This document shows positions 46,001-55,186 of a DNA stretch of 64,000 nucleotides, piece by piece. This stretch comes from Histoplasma ohiense. Taxonomy: Eukaryota; Ascomycota; Eurotiomycetes; Onygenales; Ajellomycetaceae. The number at the start of each line of letters is the position of its first letter. Position 1 is the first letter of the stretch. Location: contig JAEVHH010000002.1 of the NCBI GenBank assembly GCA_017607445.1, forward strand, positions 372,001 through 436,000. Reading direction: 5' to 3'. The position numbers and the translations under genes are program-made. A model generated the notes under the pieces. The model was not told where the DNA came from, ran no database searches, and saw only the letters and a program-made list of their open reading frames with translations.

Positions 46001-47254
46001 GTCTGGTTGGTCTGGTTGGCCCAGGTATACATACAGGCAGAGCAGGCGGCTACAGCCCTCTGTATCATTATGGCTTTCTCCTTCTCCTTCTTCTTCTTCT
46101 TCTTCTTCTTCGCCCTTGATCTCCATGTCCTTGTAACATGCACGAGGGCCCATAGACTTTGAACATGCAGGTACTCCCGTCTCTTGATTGGTGGAGGATG
46201 GGGAGCTTCGCTGCGTTTCGTAAGCGCTCATTGTATTTTTTCTTGTCTCTTTTCTTTCTAGTATATGATAGCATATATGGACGGTGACTCAAAGCCCCGC
46301 CATATGTGTTTTTTTGTTTTTGTCTCCCCCCCTTGGTTTGGTGACCTCAGGGTGGCGCTGTGTCCCTGCTATTATTATCCCTGGTCTTTCCCACCTGGGT
46401 TTGTTTGCTAAATGGTGGTGCAGGGCGCCAAAATGGAATGGATAGATAGTTGTACCTATCCAGACGCATATCCGCCCCTGGCTGCGGTATTGGGCGTCGT
46501 AATGAACTTGGCTGGGAGAGCGGAGAAGCGTCTTGAATGGGTTCTTTCTCTCTTCATGGACCTATCTATCTATTTCCTTTCTGACTGACTGGTTCTTGGT
46601 TCTGTTCCTTTTCCTCTGGCAGCTTCTCTACTTCTTCTCTCTCTCTCTCTCTTCTCTCTGTCTCTGTCTCCGTCTGTCTTTCTTTTCCCTTCTCACTCTC
46701 ACATGACACTCTTTATATTTGTCTGGTTTTGTTAAAAAGGCTGTTTATTTTGTCTTCTTCATTGCATCAAGTATCAAACACCATCATAGGTTCAGGGAAT
46801 CTCATTCACTGGGTCTCTTTCATTCATTTTTGGGCATTTGCACCTTTTCTTTTTATTCATTACTAGTATTCATTCAATAGATGTTGTTGTCCAGTTTCTT
46901 GTTTCACCGGCAACAAGATTTCTCTTTTGACCTGCCTTGAAAGAAACTCATTTTTCAATAAGTAAACAGTGGACATTCACTTCTATTGTTTGCTGTTGTT
47001 TGCTGTTGTTCTCCTCATTTCTCTTTGTGAGGATATCTAACTTTTGAGGAAATCCTGTACAATGTCAGCTTGATGATTCGCTTCTACTTCTGCATGTGTT
47101 ACGAACGCCTCTGATTTGACCCTGGAGCTGGATGTTTTTTATACTGGTATCTAGGGTAAGCCTCTCCTTCTTGTATGGGCCGTTTTTCATCCGATATATA
47201 TTGACTTCAAAGCGCAACCTTTTTAACCGATCTGTCGTTTTATGACCTAGCAAG
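43073..47254. other. 4.2 kb gene-poor region; long pyrimidine-rich leader of the membrane-protein gene
   Basis: No supported gene. It holds a CGACAT hexamer repeat near 43609-43632, a T run of about 25 near 44191-44215, CCTTTT-type repeats near 44300-44340, a long (TTC)n tract at about 44814-44873 (about 20 units), CACACTTCT repeats near 45760-45790, (TTC)n near 46080-46110, and CT repeats near 46635-46655. Frames across these tracts are low-complexity artefacts. The final kilobase is T/C-rich and leads into the start codon at 47255. Confidence 0.55.
44814..44873. repeat. Long (TTC)n microsatellite
   Basis: About twenty uninterrupted TTC/CTT units, the longest trinucleotide tract in the window. 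Intergenic. Confidence 0.9.
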
Positions 47255-50200
47255 ATGAATGACTATAATGCGCAGTACGAGGTCCCGCCGATGGCCGCTT
47301 CGTACCTTCGTGTACAAAATATCCCCACGTTCCCATTGTCTTCTCCTATAAAAGAAGAAATCTACACCCCTTTCGAATCACTCGACAGTTCGCAATTGGC
47401 AGCGGTAGCACAAGCACAGGACAAAGAAAACCCTCTTTCCTGGTCCGAGGACTATTTTACTCTGGGACAAACTCGTTTTGAAGCCGGCAATGCGAAACGG
47501 GTTGATGGCCAAACGGAGGATAAAGAGAAGCTTCTTGGCGAAAACTCTCAAGCCCCCCGCCCCAGCCGTTGGGATTCCATTAAACGTCCCGGTCGAACTA
47601 TCATGAAACGAAACCCTAAGGAGGCCGCAACGAACAAGAAAACGCGCCCTGGGCTCAACCTCGTCACGAACTTTTCCAATGATACGAAGTATAGACGGGA
47701 TGCGGTGTCGAAGCGTCGGCAGTCGGCTGGTGGGAGAGGATATATTGACCTGAATGACCTGAGGTTTCTCTCGAAGGGGAAAGAAACTGCTGCTAGGCCA
47801 GCACATGCGAACAGACTGCTGCCGGAACGGAGACTGTCGTCAACAAGGGGTTATGGGGAGATCAAAGACGATGTTGAAGGTACCTCACAGGGCGTGCAGG
47901 CCACTTCCTTTGTTAAGCAAATGAAGAAATCTCCCCTGGATGCCTTGCGGGTTTCTCCTAGCAAAACGCAGGATTTATCGCCCTCCGACCGCCCTATTAT
48001 GATTGGACTGAGCGTTCCATACCGCGACGCCGCTAGCCCGGGAAAAACAAAAAAGCTCGCGGGTGACAGCACTCCGCTTAAGAACCACGTTGGGAGCCCA
48101 AACAGCCAAAGAAGCACAAATACTACGCCGATTACCCCGACCATCATCATCACGCCCGCGAGAGAGGATAATCCTTGGGATACCTTTAGCAGTGGAAGCC
48201 CGGAAGCACGCCGAACACGACCTCCGTCGAGCGTCTATTCTCAACCGACGCCACGGGTGAAAGATGGACGCCCACCGTCGATAATTCCACCGGTCCCTGC
48301 CATTCCTGTCTCACATTCCTTCACAAAACCCGCTGAGGCTCGTGAGGTATTTGACGACCAAGTTTCAACCCCTGCGCGAAGAAATCGTGCTTTTTCTGTG
48401 GGGACAGTTTTCGAAGATGACTCGCCGGACTGTCGACGGACGGGTCGTCCGCGATCTTTGTCGGATGAAAGTAAACTGCAGGCGGGGATACCCAGCAGAT
48501 ACAGCATGGACACCATCGCTACAAGACCGCGGTCGCAAGGGTGGTGGAACTTGTTGCTTTCCCCGCTCCTGTCAAGATCAAACACCATCGCTAGTAAAAT
48601 GAGTTTAAGGTCACCCCAGGATGAAACACCGCCGGCTATTCCCCCGTTTCCGTTTGCTGTTTCACAGCAGCTGCAAGTTCACGTTAATAACAACAATAAT
48701 AATAAGTACGGGGAGAAACGGTTCGACGAGGAAGTTTCTTTCTTTTCACCAGATACCCCGTATAGCGGTGAGGAGAAAGAGAGCGTTTGGTCATCTGCCG
48801 CAGGCACAGTTGGCAAACCGAGTGGTGAACGTGAAGGATCCAGCTGTGATGATGATGAGTGGGACGATGATGATTGCTCACAGCCGTCTTCATGGCAATC
48901 GAGGAATAAATCTTCTCACATTTCCACAGTTTCTGCACAGACCATTCCCTTCATGATCTCCAGCCCTACTTCCGCTGGCTATACCCAGGAACAATTTCAC
49001 CAGAGTGTACACAACTACTTTATTCTCACAAAACAAAGTCCACCACCACCATTGCCGTCTACGAGTCATTTTACTGGATTTTCTGGCAACAGCAACGTCG
49101 CCGCTTTTCCACCAGTGCCTGGAGAGAACGTTCGAATCCAGAATCAAAATCCCAACAACCCATTTTTCCAACGATTCGTAGAGAGCATACGGAGCGGAGC
49201 GGAGCCAAGGGAACGCTCGAATTCTGATTCAACTGTGATCGAAGACGAACCGGATGTTTCCCCCAACGTTCGCCAAGCTACGGTAACTCCCTTTCTCAGA
49301 GCTGCGCCAATAGGGCCTTTCCAGACTGGCCCAACGGGACCTCTGCCGCCGATCCCTCGACGGGTGTCCCCCCCACACAAGATCTCAGAAAACTCACCAA
49401 GTATAAGTGTCGGAACGTCAAGCACCCAACCTCCGCCTTACTCTCCGCCTAACAAGGTCACAAAGGTTCGTCGGTATAGAGCTATCTTGCCTTCCGATTT
49501 GCACCCGCAGCCTCAATCACCAGGACCTCTATCCCCCGAAGGACAGACACAAATGGTGTCGAGAGGTGGAATACTCCTGTCCAGTATGCGGCAAGCCCAG
49601 GCCCCGCAGCCCCCAGCAGCAACGTACCACGCCAAGAATGATCCTCTACCGCGAGGTGTTTTACCGCCCCGTCTGCCAAACAACCCTGTCCACCTCTCGG
49701 ACATCGAGAGACCCGGGGATGTACGAGCACAGAACGAATCTAGGCGTCAGAGGTTAGAACGCGAGGACCGAATGGCTAGGAAGGTCGGTGGCCTGTGGCG
49801 CGGCAGGGGCTGTTTGAGTAACAGAGGCTGCTTTGGTAGATCTGGTCGAGAAGGTAGAAAGAGACGCCGGTGGTACATGTGCATCGCAGTTGCTTTAATC
49901 ATCATCATTATTGTCAGTGTTGTGCTCGCTATCACTCTCACGAGAAAGCGTGATGATACACCCGAGTCACGCTGGTTGAACCTGACGGGCTATCCACCCA
50001 TGCCAACTGGGGTTTCAACCATTGCGGGCCCGAATGCAGCCGTCGCGAACTCCGGGTGCATACGCCCAACATCGATGTGGAGCTGTGCGTTGCCAAAGGA
50101 AAACCAGGATGCAAACAAGCCCTTTGACCCGGACCAACCGAACTTCAGGATCCAGATCAATTTCCAGAACGGCACCTTTTCTCATAGCACAGTCCCTTTA

Positions 50201-51184
50201 AATAGGAAACGATCGACCTTCGCATTCCCGGATAATTTGGGCTCCAGCCGTCGTCGATCGCTGCAGGAACGGAGCGGCGGATTTTCTCCGATCCCTGCCC
50301 CACCAGGACTCGAAGAACAGGCATTCCTGGGAAACACGTCTGATGGAGTAACTGCACCATTTGCGGGGGAAGATACACCGTTTTTCGCAACCTTCCTCTC
50401 TCCAGAGCCGATAAAAATATCTACCCGCCAACGGCGCGCAGACACCCCTCCACCACATGGCACTGACGCCGATGACCTACGGGACGCCATCCCCGACCCA
50501 GCGCACAACCCCGACGGGACTGCCGCACCCGCAAACCTCCTCCCGCTCCCTATCGCCCAGCCGATCCGTCTGTATGACCGCGGTCTCCCTACCGAACACT
50601 ACGGCTTCTACACCTACTTCGACCGCTCCATCTTCCTCAAAGCTGACAGGCCCCTGACCAACGACTCCGTTCTAGCCGTAGCGCCCGACGACCAAAACGG
50701 CGGCTCAACGCGCTCCGCCGCTCGCACCCGCTGCACCTGGACGCAGACCCGGTTCCTCGTGCAGATCTGGACGCAACCTTCGCAGAATAGCATGGGCCTG
50801 ATCCCGCTGCAGCCATCGCCAACCCCAACGCCGGGCTCTTCCTCTCCTCCCGCGCCCGAGTCTCCCACGGCAGCACCCTTCCCCACCGCCGCGACAGACT
50901 TCACGCGCCCGGGCTCCTTCCCCTACCCCATCACCATCGTCTTGGACAGACACGGCGGCGATCCAAAGTCCAAGATGGTCTACTGCTACCAGCTTGATTT
51001 AGAGCAACGGTACGTTTTATCTTCGAAGGCGCTGCAGGTGGAGGATCGGGGATACGGGGGCCAGCTGGTCAACCCGGGGTCGTTGCTTGGTGGGAGCGCG
51101 AGGGGTACTTCCTCAGCAGGGGGATTTGATGGCGGCACTGGGGGATGCCGGTGCGAGTGGCGGAATTGGCTGGCGGTGCGATGA
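47255..51184 (+). CDS. Large single-pass membrane protein with disordered N-terminal region, unknown function
   Basis: One uninterrupted frame of 1309 codons from ATG at 47255 (MNDYNAQYEVPPMAASYLRV). The first 870 residues are hydrophilic and Pro/Ser/Arg-rich, with many basic-Ser-Pro sites and a poly-Asn patch, and are expected to be disordered and cytosolic. One hydrophobic segment lies at about 875-897 (MCIAVALIIIIIVSVVLAIT), preceded by KRRR and followed by LTRKRDD. Basic residues on the N-terminal side place the last 410 residues in the lumen or outside. That part has sequons (NLT, NGT, NTS, NDS), a Cys-containing block (SGCIRPTSMWSCALP), the motif GLPTEHYGFYTYFDRSIFLK and C-terminal WTQTRFLVQIW and GGCRCEW. 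I recall orthologues in Eurotiomycetes labelled loosely as glycoprotease family, but I see no protease motif here. An intron-free frame of this length suggests strong constraint. Confidence 0.85.
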   Translation: MNDYNAQYEVPPMAASYLRVQNIPTFPLSSPIKEEIYTPFESLDSSQLAAVAQAQDKENPLSWSEDYFTLGQTRFEAGNAKRVDGQTEDKEKLLGENSQAPRPSRWDSIKRPGRTIMKRNPKEAATNKKTRPGLNLVTNFSNDTKYRRDAVSKRRQSAGGRGYIDLNDLRFLSKGKETAARPAHANRLLPERRLSSTRGYGEIKDDVEGTSQGVQATSFVKQMKKSPLDALRVSPSKTQDLSPSDRPIMIGLSVPYRDAASPGKTKKLAGDSTPLKNHVGSPNSQRSTNTTPITPTIIITPAREDNPWDTFSSGSPEARRTRPPSSVYSQPTPRVKDGRPPSIIPPVPAIPVSHSFTKPAEAREVFDDQVSTPARRNRAFSVGTVFEDDSPDCRRTGRPRSLSDESKLQAGIPSRYSMDTIATRPRSQGWWNLLLSPLLSRSNTIASKMSLRSPQDETPPAIPPFPFAVSQQLQVHVNNNNNNKYGEKRFDEEVSFFSPDTPYSGEEKESVWSSAAGTVGKPSGEREGSSCDDDEWDDDDCSQPSSWQSRNKSSHISTVSAQTIPFMISSPTSAGYTQEQFHQSVHNYFILTKQSPPPPLPSTSHFTGFSGNSNVAAFPPVPGENVRIQNQNPNNPFFQRFVESIRSGAEPRERSNSDSTVIEDEPDVSPNVRQATVTPFLRAAPIGPFQTGPTGPLPPIPRRVSPPHKISENSPSISVGTSSTQPPPYSPPNKVTKVRRYRAILPSDLHPQPQSPGPLSPEGQTQMVSRGGILLSSMRQAQAPQPPAATYHAKNDPLPRGVLPPRLPNNPVHLSDIERPGDVRAQNESRRQRLEREDRMARKVGGLWRGRGCLSNRGCFGRSGREGRKRRRWYMCIAVALIIIIIVSVVLAITLTRKRDDTPESRWLNLTGYPPMPTGVSTIAGPNAAVANSGCIRPTSMWSCALPKENQDANKPFDPDQPNFRIQINFQNGTFSHSTVPLNRKRSTFAFPDNLGSSRRRSLQERSGGFSPIPAPPGLEEQAFLGNTSDGVTAPFAGEDTPFFATFLSPEPIKISTRQRRADTPPPHGTDADDLRDAIPDPAHNPDGTAAPANLLPLPIAQPIRLYDRGLPTEHYGFYTYFDRSIFLKADRPLTNDSVLAVAPDDQNGGSTRSAARTRCTWTQTRFLVQIWTQPSQNSMGLIPLQPSPTPTPGSSSPPAPESPTAAPFPTAATDFTRPGSFPYPITIVLDRHGGDPKSKMVYCYQLDLEQRYVLSSKALQVEDRGYGGQLVNPGSLLGGSARGTSSAGGFDGGTGGCRCEWRNWLAVR

Positions 51185-53193
51185 GATTGGCGGCGCGTGA
51201 CGGTGTATTTGTAAAAGTGTTAACATATATATACATACATGGCTATTGCATTATTTCCTATTTATTGATGTCCTCCGTGCTGTGTTTGCCTGAAAGGCCC
51301 TGATTGGCTTTGGTTTGCCTTTGATTTGATGTCCGTGATTTTGACTACTGAAAATGGTTTATTTTGAAAATTATTCCATCTTCATGGGTTTGTTCAGCTT
51401 GTACAGTCCTTGTTGTATATATGTATGTGCTACATTATGTATGCTTGATTAAAAATAATTTATCCTTTTTTCGCCTCGAATGTTCCTTGTGTATGTATTT
51501 AGGTGCCGGGATTTTTTTGTCTTTTCTCTCTTCTCTTGTTTTTTGTTATCTTCATTTTGTACGGTAGTTACTTTGATCATATGAATCTGGAATATTGGCA
51601 ACTGTATATAACTAACTAGTTATAGGTAACTATGTCATTTCCCCATTCGAGCGTTGAACGGCTATACGTGAGCACAGCCCCAGCCTCGGTCGGGGTTAAC
51701 TTACATGCATAAATGTTTGATGTTTCCTACTAGCGGGCTTGTGGCTCACGGGCGAATGAATACCTTTATCCAGCACGTCGGGGCCTCCGCGAAAATGTAA
51801 CATTATTACTAGTTACACCAGGAATGCCAACGGGCGACGCTCCACGCTCCAACCTTAAACATCGGCGGAGATCCCCACCCCCGCCCACCATCCTGGGCTG
51901 CGCAAGAGTTGGGTGGAGGGGCGTATCTGAGACTTGCGTAGGAGAGCGTTAAACAAACCTAATGAATATTGCTTGGTCGATATGGGTGGGGATGTTTGTG
52001 GGGTTGATTGTTCGGCTTGGCTTGTTTTGGCGGCAGGAAGTGCCCGGTCGGCTTCTTTTGCCTCCGAAAATATAACGCTTATTGTATTCAACATTATTCT
52101 ACGGAGTACTAGAGTACCGGTGTCACTTGATGAGATACCAACTTACTGCTGCTATCTTTGACGTTCTGCAGGTGCGTGGGGTGAGGATGAGCGAGGGCGA
52201 GTTTCCGTCGGCAGCAAACCAGGAACTGCTTGCTGTCTCCCATTCTAATTGCCTCGTGCTGTACCATCCCAGGAAGACGCTCACACTCCTCCTCTGCAGA
52301 AGTGAGAGCCAGGCGACGATGTTCAGCCCGGCCAATGAGCTGGTGCCCGAGCTGCGGGGGGGGGCCCTTGCGGCCAAGATGCAAGATGCGAGCGGCGCAA
52401 CGTCTTGGCGCAGGCCCAGCGGCTCGGCGGTCAATCTCGAGTGAGAATTGGTATGACCACCAACACGGCCGGTCTAGTGGGCGCTTGAGTTGATTGGTAT
52501 CTCTGGATTATTCCTGGGATGCCTATGTTGGAAAATCCAGGGTTGATAGAATTCCTGCGTTTTCCGTTGTTGGTAGTTCGTTTGTGGGTAGGTCAAACGT
52601 TTATTCCGCTCCTGGGAACCCTAACAATATAAACACCTTGATATGAATACCGTATCCATTGCATCGAGCATCTGCAGGGTGGCGGAGGATCTCCTTATGG
52701 CCTCTCCCTGGAACACGAGGGATGATCCCCCAGTGTCCACTCGGTCCGCTCTGTGAAGCATCTCTCGCACCCTTTTTCCTTGTTTGAGGTGCGGAGTCTG
52801 GCAGAAGGAAGGGCCTTGGCGTCCCACCCCTGGACAGATGTCATTCTCCTGCTTGGGTGTTTTGCGCACGAGAGGATTGGCATGATTGGCACTGTTGGCT
52901 GAGGGCCCCGTATCCAACCATCATGCTGGGGTCTGCCCCAAGTTTTGAATGGAAGTTTGGCATGCTCAGTCTGGCATTCGCCATGATGCTATGAGTGGAG
53001 CTAAATCCTGTTGTCATACTATGTAAGATTGGGGGGTGAGGAGTGGAAATAAAGATCCGCAGTCACCCCAAATCCCCTGGTCCTTTGCATTCTGCTCCTT
53101 TCTCCCATCTCCTGCGGGCGACATCCCTCCCCTCTTCTTTGGCAGACACTTCCCCGCCCCATTTCGAGGCCTTCCCATCAAACCCCAGTAGCA
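51185..53193. other. Intergenic region with no supported gene
   Basis: 2 kb with short frames only. An exact TACGGAGTA lies at 52100-52108. Frames on both strands at about 52100-52450 are GC-rich but have no recognisable product. The last 150 bases are the leader of the symporter gene. Confidence 0.5.
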
Positions 53194-54942
53194 ATGTCGT
53201 CCAACGACCTGAGGGAGGAAGCTCTCTCTACAGAGAAGACCCAACCCCTGAAGCACGTCCAGAGTCCTGGCGTGGTTGAAACAATGGAGCGGGTGGAAGA
53301 GCCAAAGAAAACCCTGTGGGAGAAAGTGAAAACGCCCGGCTCGGTATACCAGATTCTTATCTCTGCTGCCATCGCCATCGCGATCGGTTTCGCTGTGAAC
53401 ACAACGGTGGACAAAGTGCCTGTTGCCGCTGTCGATCTCTGCGGCATTCCTGGCCGAATCTGGTTGCGCGCTCTCAAAGCTATTGGTAAGTGAGGTAGCC
53501 ACGAGAACAACGTGTATCCTGTGGTCCCCCCTCTCTCCTCGCCAAATAAAATTAAATATCCAACAAAAATGAATGTTAAAAAAAAAGAAAGAAAGAAAGA
53601 AAGAAAGAAAGAAAAACGAATAAAAAGGAAATTGTTTTGTTTCATTATTCGTCGAATCTTTGCTGATTTCCCGTTAGTCCTACCGTTGATCGTGGTCTCT
53701 CTGATCCTGGCCGTTCAGCGGCTGCGGGAGATGTCGCGCGGTGGAGCACTTCTAGCTCGCTGGACTATTGGATACTACCTTTTTACCACGCTGGTCGCAA
53801 TCATGCACAGCACAATCCTCGTGGCATTGATCTGGAGCAAGCAGTTTTCCGAGGTCGACCCTGAATCGCGCACTGTCGATAAGGACCTGCAAAAAGACAT
53901 CGACTCACGTTCCGCCTACCAGGCGCATGATATTGTCGTCGAGCTCTTCGACACCCTTGTGCCGGACAACATTGTCGCCGCGTTTGCAAACAACATCCTC
54001 CTTGGTGTTCTCGTGGCGTCCATTATTCTTGGCTATATGATTAAGGACCCTGCCACCTCGTCGATCCTGCGGGTCGTAAGGGAGATTGAAGGTCTCATCA
54101 CCGTCGCCATCACTTTCCTTATCAACATGGCACCGATTGGGATTTTCTTCCTGATCATGCCGAACCTGTTCAAGCTCGATATCAAGGAGGTCGGCATCAA
54201 TCTGGGTCTGTTGATAGGAGCTGGTCTCTCCGGCATGGCCATTCAACTGGTTATTGTATACCCCATCCTCTACTTTGCTGTTATCAGGGGGAATCCTTTC
54301 GCATACTGGTTCCGCAATTCTCCGGCGTGGATTACCGCGTGGGGCACGGCATCGTCTGCAGGCACAATGCCGGTGACACTCAAATGTCTTCAAGCTCGTG
54401 GGGTGCCAGACACTATCGCCAAATTTGCAATTCCGCTTGGTACCTTGGTAAATATGGACGGGTATGTTTTTCTAATGCCATTTGTAACATTTCCTCTATG
54501 AACACATCCTTCGATACGTGTATGTAAACTTACACTTTCTTTCGGCTTCCCTCATAGAACCGCCATATACCTCCCGATAACTGTAACTTTCCTCGCCGCG
54601 ACTCAGGGCCAGGTCATCACTCCTGGCCAGTACGTGGTAGTGTTCCTGACTTCGACGCTCGCATCGATAGGAACCACCCCAATCCCCAGTGCCTCCCTTG
54701 TTCTCATTATCATGATCGCCAACAGCATCAACGTTCAGGTGACGGGTATGTACGGAGTGATCACTGCCATTGACTGGTTTATGGACCGTTTTCGAACCAT
54801 GGTTAATGTCACTGGAGATCTTTACGGTGCTGTCATTGTCACCAAGATCACAGGCATCAGAGACCCGATTGTTGACGCTGATGGGACTATAATAGAGACG
54901 ATTGACGAAGATGAAAATGGAAAGAGAAACAGCCAAGTTTAA
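53194..54942 (+). CDS. Dicarboxylate/amino acid:cation symporter (DAACS, SLC1 family)
   Basis: Exons 53194-53485, 53678-54461 and 54558-54942 give 486 residues. The first intron (192 nt, GTAAGT...CGTTAG) contains a GAAA repeat; the second is 96 nt (GTATGT...CATAG). A short hydrophilic N-terminus is followed by the usual SLC1 helices: YQILISAAIAIAIGFAV, VLPLIVVSLILAVQRL, ARWTIGYYLFTTLVAI and NILLGVLVASIILGYM. The substrate and cation core is intact: hairpin motif TASSAGTMPVTLKC, NMDGT (about 356-360, rebuilt across intron 2), a second hairpin STLASIGTTPIPSASLVL, and DRFRTMVNVTGD near 435. Family members take up glutamate, aspartate or C4-dicarboxylates with Na+ or H+ at the plasma membrane. 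Here the specificity is unknown. The acidic C-terminal tail (TIDEDENGK) is cytosolic. Confidence 0.93.
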
Positions 54943-55186
54943 ATAATGAGAATAAAGCCTAAACAAAAAAAGCGAAAAAAAAGAAGGGGGAATTGCTAGA
55001 GATGAGGGAGGGAAGAGGTTAATGTATTTAATTAAATACCATACTCTGGAAATATAGAGGCGGAGAAGCATGAGTAGGACAATGTGAATTCCGAATCCCA
55101 CAACAACATACGTAATTCAACCAATTTCCCCCGGAAATATTAGTTTTTGCTCTCGCTGAAGTATTGTGAAGCGAAATCAGGTGTGC

